Shown here: positions 36,489-46,380 of the stretch, one piece after another
How the letters are laid out: each line of letters starts with the position of its first letter
Numbering within the stretch: position 1 is the stretch's first letter
Assembly (NCBI GenBank): GCA_004802725.1
Contig: SGPM01000070.1
Location: 1-64,000, forward strand
Source: Antrodiella citrinella
Taxonomy: Eukaryota > Basidiomycota > Agaricomycetes > Polyporales > Steccherinaceae
Length of the DNA stretch: 64,000 nucleotides
Direction: 5' to 3'
Position numbers and translations under genes: made by a program
Notes under the pieces: model-generated
Seen by the model: the letters and a program-made list of their open reading frames with translations, nothing else
Databases searched by the model: none
What the model was told of the DNA's origin: nothing

Positions 36489-36899
36489 NNNNNNNNNNNN
36501 NNNNNNNNNNNNNNNNNNNNNNNNNNNNNNNNNNNNNNNNNNNNNNNNNNNNNNNNNNNNNNNNNNNNNNNNNNNNNNNNNNNNNNNNNNNNNNNNNNNN
36601 NNNNNNNNNNNNNNNNNNNNNNNNNNNNNNNNNNNNNNNNNNNNNNNNNNNNNNNNNNNNNNNNNNNNNNNNNNNNNNNNNNNNNNNNNNNNNNNNNNNN
36701 NNNNNNNNNNNNNNNNNNNNNNNNNNNNNNNNNNNNNNNNNNNNNNNNNNNNNNNNNNNNNNNNNNNNNNNNNNNNNNNNNNNNNNNNNNNNNNNNNNNN
36801 NNNNNNNNNNNNNNNNNNNNNNNNNNNNNNNNNNNNNNNNNNNNNNNNNNNNNNNNNNNNNNNNNNNNNNNNNNNNNNNNNNNNNNNNNNNNNNNNNNN
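36489..36899. other. Assembly gap (run of N)
   Basis: 411 consecutive undetermined bases inside repeat unit A. Translations that run through this stretch are meaningless. Confidence 0.99.
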
Positions 36900-37218
36900 G
36901 TNGAGTGGTATTGNGTCGCAGTGAAGTTGNCCGAAACGAGGANAAACAGGCGTGTTGCCCAGNACCGTCGAACCCCCCCCTCTCGGNCCCCTCAGGAGGA
37001 ANGTNNGAGTATATAATAATACCGCAAGCGCAATCTGTGCCTGGACTCGGTGCAGNTGGTCGCCACCACACGCGNGCCAGTCAGGCGGACGCAACTCTTG
37101 GCGNNGTNGGCGAATANTAGTACGGCCGCGGTAAGGCAGGCAACGCCNCGCTGGGAGGTGNGCGCGAGAGGTGTTGGNGCTAACGGTACCCATGNAGTGG
37201 TTGAAAGAGAGAACGAGA

Positions 37219-37276
37219 TTGAAAGGGTGTTGAAGGAGAGAACGAAATTCGAAAGGGTGTTGAAGGAGAGGGTACG
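37219..37276. repeat. Short tandem repeat
   Basis: Two and a partial copies of a roughly 30-bp unit containing GAAAGGGTGTTGAAGGAGAG followed by ACGAA. It lies inside repeat unit A and differs between copies by only a few bases. Confidence 0.65.
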
Positions 37277-37635
37277 AAGTTGAAGTAGCTTGACGAGGAA
37301 ACGACCTACCGTTGGACTATAAAAGCGTTGTCAGCACACACTCAAAGACGTAGTGGGATATATACTGCTTACCGCGTCGGGGTCNGGATGGAGTCGGGAT
37401 AGTAAGGNNNGGGAGGATGTTGGTGGCTGACAAGACTTGAGCGGAGGAGGGGAGATGGGAGTCAAGAGAAAGAGTGGAAGAGAGGCCTGACGATGAAGGG
37501 TCAAAATGGCCCCCTATATATATGTTTTGGCCATCGGAGAATGAAAATGCAAGCCTCTTCTGAGGCCGTTTGACGTGAAGTGAACTTCAAAACCTTCCAA
37601 ATCGGGCCTACCATGACCCTTATTGGGACGACGCG

Positions 37636-37722
37636 ACGCGTCGACGGTCAACGTGACGCACACGTGACAAACGCGTAAACAAAAAGGACGCGTAAACAAA
37701 ATTTCACGTGACACTATATATA
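37636..37722 (+). promoter_or_regulatory. Dense promoter-like block: ACGCGT, GTAAACAAA, CACGTGAC and TATA
   Basis: Within 87 bp there are three ACGCGT sites (37636, 37671, 37688). The last two overlap a forkhead-type GTAAACAAA (37675 and 37692), forming a duplicated ACGCGTAAACAAA composite. CACGTGAC occurs twice (37661 and 37705), and a TATATATA tract ends the block (about 37715-37722). ACGCGT is the MB-box bound by MBF-type factors in fungi and GTAAACA is the forkhead consensus. Together with the minus-strand TATA at about 37515 it forms a 200-bp divergent promoter arrangement. Confidence 0.6.
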
Positions 37723-37885
37723 GAGCAGGTTCATTGGTCTCCTTGTGCGCCTACCCTCCCCCATCGTCTCCCGCCTTGATCTCTCTAGGTACAGACAGCT
37801 CTAGCGCAAATGGCACTGGCACCTTGCTTTACCACGTGCACCCGAAGAGCTCAGTCAACACGTTACGGGACTAGATCCCACGCCG

Positions 37886-38107
37886 ATGACGACTAGAACG
37901 ACTCACTGGCAGCCCGCCGCTCGATCCCACTCCCGTCTTCCTGTATGCACACGACCACGAAGCGGAGATGATGCGGCGATGGACGTGGATGGCTCATTCT
38001 CGAGAAATGTGGCATTTGGCCGGCATGAAGGAAGGAATGCTGAGTTCACACTGGCGCTCGCCGATTCCGATACACAGTTGTCCGATTTCGTAGTGAGCAG
38101 ATTATAG
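37886..38107 (+). CDS. Possible short gene downstream of the ACGCGT/forkhead promoter
   Basis: A 73-codon frame starting about 165 bp after the TATA tract; no recognised family. It contains an acidic patch (SGDDAAMDVDGSF) and ends before repeat unit B. It could be the first part of a broken or spliced gene, or chance. I report it only because of the strong promoter-like sequence directly upstream. Confidence 0.25.
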   Translation: MTTRTTHWQPAARSHSRLPVCTRPRSGDDAAMDVDGSFSRNVAFGRHEGRNAEFTLALADSDTQLSDFVVSRL

Positions 38108-38176
38108 TGAATGATATGTATTGATCACTATGTCTGCCTAATATGAAGAGTGATAGCTGCTACAAGACTAGTCTAT

Positions 38177-38945
38177 AGCAAGATTAAGACGCATGTTGGT
38201 TTCCCCGGCCAGAGTCCGAGGCTGACACCCCAAACCCTAACCGGGTACTTATCCTGGGGACCACGGAAAGGTCTGCGTCAGGACGAACCCAGCCCGATTA
38301 CTCGAGCCGAATCCGCCCTCCCCCAGGAAAAGAAACCACCCACCTTTCATCCTCCCGGTGCTTGAGGGCTACCCCCACGCGTCGCACTGGAAGAAAAACA
38401 TCAGTAGCGACGGAACGCAAACACGCAGACAGCACTAGCAGGCGGCGAACGGGTCGAGCCCGGTGTCGATGGTAGCTCCCTCTCGGCCCCCTCAGGAGGA
38501 AGGCAGTTTACGGAATCTACGCTCCAATAGCTGTAGTCCGGTGCTGGGGATGGCCAACGACCTCACACGGAGGCGGGCATAAGACGGAATCCCCGCCTGC
38601 AGGGCCCGGTGCTGGGGATAGCCACAACCTCACACGGAGGAGGGCAGTTTACGGAATCTACGCTCCCATAGCTGTAGCCCGGTGCTGGTAGTCACGACCC
38701 CACTGGGAGGCGAGCACGAGAGGGAAGCGCACGCCCTGGCGAGGAGGGGTGTGGGTAGGGGGAATGGAGGTGCGGAGAGAAACTGAGGGAATGGAAAGCA
38801 CGCACCGTTGAGGTTGGACTAGAGGNCGTTGTCAGAGGATAGTCGAAGGCGGGTACTCACCGCGGGAGGTAGGTCTTGGTGGCCGGGAGGGAAGAGCAAT
38901 CTTGAGGCTGGCGAATCCATGTCCCATGTACCGTCCTTTATATAC
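38177..38945 (-). repeat. Repeat unit B
   Basis: A second, shorter copy of unit A, beginning AGCAAGATTAAGACGCATG and ending at a TATA-like TTTATATACG (38937-38946) when read on the plus strand. An internal block containing GGCAGTTTACGGAATC and TAGCTGTAG occurs at 38503-38546 and again at 38643-38686, each followed by CCGGTGCTGG. On the minus strand, CGCG|GTGAGT, an acceptor CTCTAG, TCCAACCTCAACG and GTGCGTG follow in order, matching CGCG|GTAAGC, TTATAG, TCCAACG and GTAGGTC in unit A. Confidence 0.7.
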
Positions 38946-39244
38946 GTGGTGGGACTGCGGCTGACTTGTGAAGACTTGCCATAATAGGCCATGACAGACC
39001 CCGATTTGGGCAGTAACTTTGGTCAGGATTTGCCGGAGCCGTGTGTCGGGGCAGACGAATATCAATGGGTGCGAACAACTATCCCTGGGTGCGTCAACGC
39101 CCCACGAGGTACTATGCTCCGGGTAAGTCGACACTGTGAATCATCCCCAATGTTGGGGCGGAAAGTAATCATTATATAGAATAGAGCGCATAGCATAACA
39201 TAACACTATAGGTGAGTCAAACCAACAAGGAAAGCACGTATCTA

Positions 39245-40227
39245 TCATGCAGTATTTTCCCTCACTGAAGTCCACACGTCCTCCGTGGCAGCAGAGATCC
39301 TCTGACGTATGCTGCCAACGCTGTCCAACGCCGGACGTACGTCAAGCGAGAACACGGGTGAACCATCTGGTTCAGGCGGGGCAGAGTAGTAGTCGATCAC
39401 ATAGCGAACTTCTTCCCCAGTCTGACCGCGCTTGACGATCCAGTCATGTCGGTCGAAGGGTGGTTCAGAGCTACAGGGCGGAAAGAAGACGTGAGATGTG
39501 TGTGACGGGAAAGGGATGGAAGAGAGCGCGCACTTGAAACGGGAGGGAAGTAGCCAACCAGCGAATAGCCAAAACCGGGCTTTGGGGGATATCTCGCCTG
39601 GACGACCCTTGAAGCGAGCGAGCTGTGGATCCTCCGCACTACATGACAATGAAACAATTTCAGAAAACCGCTGCACGCATGACGAATCGGGAATACGCAC
39701 GGGTTGACCTTCTTTTCCCATTTCAATATCTCCAGCCACGCCTGCTCATTCAAGAAGTTGTGTATTTGCACCATGGTCTCTACATGTTCCTCTGGGGTCT
39801 CCCATCCTTTCCTGACCAGCGCATTGTAGAACTGTTGCGGTGACGGGTACTCCCATTTTGCACTACTATCTCGAGGGATAGAGGACACTTCTCGGTCGAC
39901 TGGGAGGTCGGCCGTCTGGTTCTCAGCGGGGGCTTGGGAGAGGGATGGCATTTGGTTAAGAGGGTTTATTTGTGTAGAGGTGGCGGGCGCGTCGTGGGGA
40001 ATTGGACATTGTGCTGGAGGTTGCACAGATCGTGAGGGTGGTGTTGTAGGGTTATTGTGGTCTATAGGACATTTTGCTGGTGAGGAGGAGGCGGACGGAA
40101 GCGGTGGGGTTTGTGACGCAGAGTGATCAATTGGACATTTCGCGGGAGCAGGGTCGAGGGGGCGAGATTGGTGTGGAACGGGACATGAAGCTGAGGAAAG
40201 TGCTGGCTGTGACGATGATTGACCCAT
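39245..40227 (-). CDS. Holocytochrome c synthase (cytochrome c heme lyase)
   Basis: Enzyme of the mitochondrial intermembrane space that attaches heme covalently to apocytochrome c or c1. Three exons (39701-40227, 39534-39638, 39245-39470) join in frame to 285 codons. The N terminus carries four CP-I/V-x-H motifs at Cys15, Cys31, Cys53 and Cys74 (CPVPH, CPIDH, CPIDH, CPIPH), heme-binding motifs of this family. Diagnostic blocks follow: KWEYPSPQQFYNALVRKGWE, HNFLNEQAWLEILKWEKK, LARFKGRPGEISPKARFW, EPPFDRHDWIVKRGQTGEEV and RYVIDYYSAPP. The conserved His of FDRHDW is present. Whether it serves cytochrome c (Cyc3 type), c1 (Cyt2 type) or both cannot be told by eye. It is divergent from the first msrB gene. 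Confidence 0.95.
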
Positions 40228-40521
40228 GATCGTCGATGTCTTCGTCGCCGTTGTCTACTGTGTCGAGGTCGTGAATGTGAATTTGCAGACTTCACCGAAC
40301 GTGAATTATACTCGGATGTCTTCGGCACACTGCTGCCGTTTCTCTCCGTTGCAGAGATTAGATCAGATCAATGCTTCGGGATGTCCCCGGTGAGATCAGT
40401 TGATTCCGCACTCTCAGGCTCAATGAACTCTCCCATATACACCGTGCTCAGACGTATAAGACCACAACGAAAGCTCTACATACCCTACACTCGCCCCATA
40501 CACCAATCATATAGACTCTCG
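40228..40521. promoter_or_regulatory. Divergent promoter region of heme lyase and the first msrB
   Basis: 294 bp separate the start codons of the two genes, so both promoters lie here. No clear TATA box or repeat was recognised. Confidence 0.5.
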
Positions 40522-41097
40522 ATGACCGAACCTGGTAGCAAGAGCAAGTCGGACAGCGAGTGGAGAGCTGTTCTCTCCCCAGAGCAGGTATGCACGCGTT
40601 ATTCACTATCTAGTCTCTTGCTGACAGAATTGTTCAAAGTTCCGAATCATACGTCAAAAAGACACAGAGCGCCCTGGTACTGGGAAGTACAACAAGTTCA
40701 AGGAAGAAGGAATCTACACTTGTGCTGCATGCGATACGCCCCTCTACAAGAGCACTACGAAGTTTGACAGTGGTTGTGGTTGGCCTGCATTCTTCGATGG
40801 TGAGCTTCTCTCGCTATTATTGACCTCCGGTCGCATTGTTGACGCATCTACTACCTAGCTCTTCCTGGTGCCGTGACCCGCACTAACGATCATTCTGGCG
40901 GCTATACTCGCACCGAAATTACTTGCACGGCTTGCGGCGGACACTTGGGACATGTCTTCGCTGGAGAGGGATTCGATACTCCAAGTGTGTTCAATCGCTT
41001 CCCCTGCTCTCACAAATTTGACACCATTTAACCTCCAGCTAACGAGCGTCATTGCGTTAACTCCGTCTCCCTCAAGTTCCATGACGAGAAGGCATGA
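40522..41097 (+). CDS. msrB: Peptide-methionine (R)-S-oxide reductase, copy 1
   Basis: Repairs methionine-R-sulfoxide in proteins using thioredoxin. Four exons (40522-40587, 40640-40799, 40859-40984, 41039-41097) join in frame to 136 codons. The MsrB fold is clear: the zinc site is Cys50/Cys53 (CAAC) and Cys98/Cys101 (CTAC); GCGWPAFFD carries Cys68 as a possible resolving cysteine; GGHLGHVF is conserved; the catalytic Cys123 lies in [12 protein letters not shown]. There is no evident presequence, so a cytosolic or nuclear location is likely. It is the first of two tandem paralogues with the same exon phases and length. Confidence 0.95.
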
Positions 41098-41385
41098 ACA
41101 CAAGCCTTACCAATTCATCTGTATCACGCCCTTGTCCAGACTCTGAAGAGGATCACCCACATATTGTAGCTGTAATGTTTGTTTGAATAAAGGAATGGAA
41201 TGATGGCGACAGTCCGAAGAGATTAGATTAGATCTAGCTTGTTATTGCGCGATGAGATGATTCTTGCAACATCATCCTGGTCAGTAATCCATGTCTCTAT
41301 CGGAGAGAAAAATGCCCCTTCCATTCTGCATCCTTTCATCGTTCTCCTCCCAAAGGCATCGTAAGAAATCCATCATACAGCGACG
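41098..41385. other. Spacer between tandem msrB copies
   Basis: 288 bp that should include the 3' UTR of copy 1 and the promoter of copy 2. No feature was recognised beyond this. Confidence 0.4.
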
Positions 41386-41989
41386 ATGAGCAATCCAAGC
41401 GCATCCAAGTCCGAGAGTGAATGGCGCGCGGTTCTCTCACCGGAGCAGGTACGCTTGCATAGCCAAATACCCGCCCCGTCAATCATAAGCTCACTGAAAC
41501 ACCCGTCGCTTCCTTCATATGATGTAGTTCCGCATACTGCGAGAGAAGGGCACCGAAATCGCCGGGACTGGAGAGTACGAGCACTTCAAGGATGAAGGTG
41601 TGTACAGCTGTGCTGGGTGCGGTACGCCGCTGTACAAGAGCACCACAAAGTTCAGCAGTGGGTGTGGATGGCCATCGTTCTTCGACGGTGAGCAACTTGT
41701 GCATCATCCGATAGCCGTGGACCTAATGCTATGAATGTCGACCAATGCAGCCATTCCTGGCGCAGTGTCCCGCCAGCCTGATAACTCGCGAGGATACCTG
41801 CGCACGGAGATCATCTGTACTGCTTGCGGTGGCCATCTAGGACACGTCTTCACAGGAGAAGGTTTCAAAGTTCCTAGTACGCATTTGCTCGTAATCTGTT
41901 CGATCTTGCACTCATGGTTGTGTTCAGCGGATGAGCGTCACTGTGTCAACTCTGTGTCGATCAAATTCGCACACGAAAAGGACGCATGA
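41386..41989 (+). CDS. msrB: Peptide-methionine (R)-S-oxide reductase, copy 2
   Basis: Tandem paralogue of the preceding gene. Four exons (41386-41448, 41528-41687, 41751-41876, 41928-41989) join in frame to 136 codons. Exons 2 and 3 have exactly the same lengths (160 and 126 nt) and phases as in copy 1. The zinc pairs are Cys49/Cys52 and Cys97/Cys100, Cys67 lies in GCGWPSFFD, and the catalytic Cys122 in [12 protein letters not shown]. The proteins differ mainly in the 28-45 region and near the C terminus, while the introns look unrelated, so the duplication is not recent. Both copies keep all functional residues, suggesting both are active. Confidence 0.95.
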
Positions 41990-42217
41990 TGATAGATCCA
42001 GTTTTCAGTACTGCACCTAGTATCTTGCTCCGATCTTCCAGTAGTTGGAGGACACGGGATAGATAGATGGTTCGACTCCATTTCTGATTTATAAACAGTA
42101 CAAAATAAGTGGACTGCATCCAAAGCACACGACAAATACCGCTTTGCGAGGGAGGACGTAACGTATGGTTGTAATACGGTGAGGTGAGGAAGAGAATAGA
42201 TGGAACGAAAAGCGGAT

Positions 42218-42904
42218 TTAGAGACCCTCCATGTTCTGGACAAGTTCGTCCAACTCGGCTTTCGACTCGCGGTACTTTGTTTGTGCTTCCTGTTATCGAT
42301 CGGCAATGCATTAAAAGATCACGCATTACTGGTAATGCATGGACTATGCGCACCTCGTACTTCTTCTCCCATGCATCACGTTCCTGTTCTAGCCGTTGAA
42401 CCTGTCTTTCGAAGTGTTCTGCCTTGACATCAACTTGTCGTAGCCTAAGGCGCGCATTAGTGCATTGTCAGTATCGGGTAACGGGAAGCGATCGAAGTGA
42501 ATCGTGCCACGTACTTTTCAACAACCTCCTTCGCGTTCTTCTCAGCGGCGTCGAGCTCCTCCTCGAGCAGCTGAATCTTGCGCTGCAAGCCCTCTGCGGT
42601 CGTCTTGCTCTGTTCACCCTCCGCCTGCGCGCTCTTCGCGTCCGCGAGCTTGCCCTCGGCTTTCTCGAGGTCGGCGTCCATGACGGAGAGCTTGTGCTGA
42701 AGTGACGTGATCTCCTGGTCCTTCTCTAGGATGATCTGCTCAAGCTTCTTGTTCTTCGTCTCAGCCTCCTCTGCGCGGGCGACCGCAGTGTCGGCTTCAG
42801 CACGAAGAGATTGGAGACGCTGTATGTCATGCAATGGACGTTAACCGTGGTGATCATGCGCGACTACAAGCACACCGGACACGTACCTCTTTGATTCTGT
42901 CCAT
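42218..42904 (-). CDS. TPM1: Tropomyosin
   Basis: Coiled-coil dimer that polymerises along actin filaments in cables and contractile rings. Four exons (42887-42904, 42515-42819, 42354-42444, 42218-42289) join in frame to 161 codons, the same length as fission yeast Cdc8. The first exon encodes only MDRIKE. Heptad structure is continuous: LRAEADTAVARAEEAETKNK, KLEQIILEKDQEITSLQHKL, LQRKIQLLEEELDAAEKNAK, HFERQVQRLEQERDAWEKKY. The end AELDELVQNMEGL is typical of fungal tropomyosins. It is divergent from the UPF0662 gene and convergent with msrB copy 2. Confidence 0.95.
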
Positions 42905-43239
42905 AATAATGCGATTGTAAAAGTGACGAGGTAGAAAAGAGATGGATGGTCTTGGGCAAGGGCACAGCCTGATAATCAGACTGTTACTTATACTGCAGTA
43001 TGAGCCGTGGGAAACGAAACCGGATCCAGACTGACCGCCACGTGTAGCATCTTATCTAATTAAACATAGACTTGCCGAATCGAGTCAATAACATTTAGAT
43101 CTCGAGGAGCTCCGACTTGCAAGAAACATCCATCCTCCTTTGATCTCCCTCGCATCCTTCGCGTGTTTGCGCTGCAAATACCGGAAAATATTCAACGGTA
43201 ATCGGATCTTTGCGTCCTGTACACGCTCACGACGCGATC
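42905..43239. promoter_or_regulatory. Divergent promoter region of tropomyosin and the UPF0662 gene
   Basis: 335 bp between the two start codons. No clear core-promoter motif stands out. Confidence 0.45.
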
Positions 43240-46200
43240 ATGGCTGCACCGGTGGCTCAGGAAGGTATGTCGATGAGCAGCTTATGCGATTGGATATGGG
43301 TCACTTACCCGCACCGTTCCCCTTTGACTCTACCGCCCGATATTTAGAGCTGCCTATCCTCGAGGCAATCATCAAGTACGTGGCTTTATCGTGCTCTCGA
43401 CGATGCTCCCTTGCATTCCAGTCCATCATCTAATGCACCGACGATTCGCAGTATCCGGAATAGGCTGACGGCATTGAAGAAGGATCGCGGTGAATACATC
43501 AAAGCCTCAGACGTCAACATCCTATACCAGGCAATCGTGAAGCAAGGTTAGTCGTTCATGATCGTCCTTCTGCTGGTCAGTATTGAATCGCAATGCTGTT
43601 TTGATATGCTTTCGTCCTATGACCTCATGGATCTGCTGCAACCCTACCAGTCACTCGCCTCAACGAAGTACGAGACGATCATACTGCCTACAACAATCGT
43701 CTTGATACCACATTAGCGGATGTATTCAATCTGCTGTCGCTGTTCTTCCTCACGATTGGGAAGACGAGGGAATGTCCGGCGACGTACAGTCAGATAGCGA
43801 GCATGCGGGTGAGCCACTCTCTTCCAGATTCCTTTCTACTCCATTCCCTTCATTCCGGAGAATGTTTGGCTGCAATCCCCTCTTGTGACCTCAAATTCGA
43901 AAGAGAGATTACGACGTGCGGTGGTTATTCCTGGCAGCTATAAGTTTGGCACACGTAATTCAGGTGGGAAGTTGCGTGTGTCAAATGGAATTCTTCTCAG
44001 TGTTCGGACCCACTTCGGTTTTCCAGATAGCGTACGTCCGACCAATCGTCGCAAAGCAGGGAGGTCGCGACACCTTGCGGTTCCTGTGGGCCCTGTCTTT
44101 CGAAGATGTCTCGGCGTGGCTGCCGATGTATTGCGAGCCTGCTATGAACCTCTCCTGGAGTAAACTCATCAGGAGCGTCTTCTCTTTGAAAGGCCGTCAG
44201 ATCTCTGGGAGGTTTTGGGTCAATGTTGATGTTCGGAGCGAACCATACTTTTGAGTTTTGTCTGGGTACTTGCGGGGGCAATGGTTTAGAGCTCTCTAGA
44301 AGCAATACAAACCGCGGTATTCGTACCGGCCCCGCCGTATACCACCCAGACAAAACTTAAATACGAAGGATCAGCACAGACTCACCCCTCTTCTTACATC
44401 GCCGTTCCGTTTTCTATGCCCACCATGCCTGCCATCTTGATCCACGATTGCACTGGTCGTTGCCATGTTCCCGAAGACCCCCTTACTCATGATTCCCCCT
44501 TCTTACGTCGACAGCAAATCTTGGACCACATGAATGAGTCGGGCATCTACAACGAGTCGGATCTTGCGCCGTTTCATCGACGGCTTTCCGAGCTACGGTT
44601 CGTCCTTCTTTTTGTCCAGCGGTGGTCTTTGATTTGATCAGTACGATAGTCAGATTGTCCGTGCCGATGCTGAGAGCGGGAAGCACCCGGTGTCGATGTG
44701 CAAGCTGCTAGATAGGCAGCTGAATGAATGTGGTGCGTGTTTCCTCCTGTTTGACTTCTGTTCTGTTTTGGACCTTTTGTGTTCTATCTTGTTCTCCGTG
44801 TACAAAGCTTCTCGATGTTGTATCGGCTTGGCGAGGTTCACTGCGTGAAGGACGGGTCGTAGAATGATCAATATCAGGGGTGATGTATATTGACGGTTTG
44901 GACTTTAGAGTACTCTTTTTCTACCGGACGCAATTCTCCAGATGCTGATCGTTCTTCCTTGCAGATAATGTCCTTCAATCATTGCAAGACTCCCTCGCGG
45001 TGCTCTCACCAGAACTCATTCCAATACACGAACGTCTCGTCAATATCCGACGGCAGCTCGTCGCTCTCGCAGCGAAAGAGACAGCCAGCCAGGTTTCGAG
45101 AGCACAAGCAGACTCACTCCTCAACCATGCGACGCCCAAGCAGGAATCAGAATCGGACGATACGCCCACCCCTACTACCACCAGAGACCCGTCGGAGGAG
45201 TCGAAGACCCCGACGAAGGAACAGCCGAATCCTCCGGAGGCACCCCAAGTAGCACCGAGGCTAAAGGCTGAGTTGAAGCCTCTGCAAGAAGATCTGCGGA
45301 AGATTGACTCGTTGAGCAGTTTCTCGCCGTTCGGACATTCGTTTATTGACTGACCATCTACGAATTTTACAGGAAGCGGGTGGACGGGAAGTTCCTGGGC
45401 CCTGGCGGGAGCGTTCCGGCGTCTCAGGCGGTGTGCTCATCGCTGCTTGAGGAATGCTTCGATATCGCGCAAGAGATCCGCGCCCAGGACGAGTCGAAGA
45501 ACGTCTCGTCGTCCTTGAAACCGATTTATGACAGATTAACTGAGATCCGACGTGAGCTCGAGAGTCTGGTAAGTCATCAATCGCTCTATGCCACCCTCAG
45601 CATGTCGAATCTGACTTGTGCTTTGTAGGTGCTGACGCATCGATGGAGTCTCCGGGAGACGGACCTATGGAACTACACGCTCAGTCTGCAGGAGATCGAC
45701 AAGATGCGCGTGGACGGGCAGTTCGTAGATTCGGATGGGAACCGACCGACGGGTCAATACGTCCTGCTGTATCTCTTGAGACGATGTTACGGCCTTATTT
45801 ACCGCCTATTGTCGTCCAGCGAGCCTGTCTCTGAGGAGCTCATGCCCATCGTAAGCAGAGCCTCCTCCAATACGTCATGGAACCCGGCAGCTAATGTAAG
45901 AGGCACTTTGCTAGGCTAATAAACTCGCGACCGTCAAGAAGTGCTTGAACGAAGTTTTGAAGTACGGCGGGCCGTTCAGCCCGCGAGACCTCTACCCCGT
46001 ACGTCTCCCCCCTCTCTCTCACTACACGCTCGCAGGGCTGACATTTCGTTCCCCCTCCCACCCCACCACCACCACCACCACCACTACCACAGTACCAGCT
46101 CGCGCTGCACCAGATCGACTCGATGCGCCGGGACGGGAAGTTCATCGGCGTGGACGGGACGATACCCGAAGGCCAGGGGATCGTCATGGCGCACTTGAAC

Positions 46201-46380
46201 GAGTGCCACGAGCTCTTGGAGATGGTGAGCCCCCCCCCTCTCCCTGCCCGTCTGCATCTGACTGACGAAAACCGAATACCGTGTGTGCAGTTGAAGCGGG
46301 CGATGGACGAAGGCGAAGACGACGAGTTCATGGACGAGGAGGAGTACGTGTTTGACGACCCGTCGGACGACGAGCCTTAG
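43240..46380 (+). CDS. UPF0662 / DUF2408 family protein
   Basis: Conserved fungal protein of poorly known role; the yeast member is YPL260W. Twelve exons (43240-43264, 43348-43375, 43452-43546, 43651-43808, 44515-44597, 44650-44732, 44965-45310, 45373-45568, 45629-45850, 45915-45998, 46093-46224, 46291-46380) join in frame to 513 codons. Signature blocks are LPILEAIIKIRNRLTALKKD, FNLLSLFFLTIGKTRECPAT, ILDHMNESGIYNESDLAPFH, RVDGKFLGPGGSVPASQAV, LKPIYDRLTEIRRELESLV and MRRDGKFIGVDGTIPEGQGI. A Pro/Thr/Glu-rich insert (about residues 205-255) interrupts the middle. The C terminus is strongly acidic. The intron 43809-44514 is 706 nt, more than ten times its neighbours, and contains a foldback element. 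Confidence 0.9.
44254..44357. mobile_element. 104-bp foldback (mini-MITE-like) inside an intron
   Basis: Perfect 14-bp terminal inverted repeats, AGTTTTGTCTGGGT at 44254-44267 and ACCCAGACAAAACT at 44344-44357. They enclose a GC-rich interior that pairs partly again (GCGGGGG near the left, GGCCCCGC near the right). No coding capacity and no certain target duplication were seen. It lies in the unusually long fourth intron of the UPF0662 gene. Confidence 0.6.
46061..46091. repeat. CAC/CCA trinucleotide microsatellite
   Basis: A run of mostly perfect CAC repeats with two CTAC interruptions, located in the tenth intron of the UPF0662 gene and reaching its splice acceptor. Confidence 0.8.

Larger units (their letters stand above)
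35911..37520 (-). repeat. Repeat unit A (contains assembly gap)
   Basis: The left part (35911 to about 36085) is closely similar to 38177 to about 38355; both carry GACGCATGTTGGTTTCCCCG and then GGTACTTATCCTG, CCACGGAAAGGTCTGCG. Segments about 36205-36345 and 36960-37100 are duplicates of each other (both with TGCCTGGACTCGGTGCA and AGTCAGGCGGACGCAACTC), so the unit has internal tandem structure around the gap. Read on the minus strand it starts near a TATA-like CATATATATAGG (37513-37524), followed by intron-like signals also present in unit B. Confidence 0.7.
35846..39244. other. Repeat-rich region with assembly gap
   Basis: About 3.4 kb without a confident gene. It contains two related repeat units (35911 to about 37520 and 38177 to about 38945), internal duplications, a 411-base run of N (36489-36899) and many single Ns. 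A compact promoter-like block lies at 37636-37722. The sequence quality suggests collapsed near-identical copies in the assembly. Confidence 0.75.

Noticed and set aside
36082..37120. Long open frames across the N run
   Set aside because: Their length comes from undetermined bases translated as X; they carry no information.
37886..38107. Cell-cycle gene downstream of the ACGCGT/forkhead block as a firm call
   Set aside because: The 73-codon frame has no recognised family and runs into a repeat unit, so it is listed only at low confidence.
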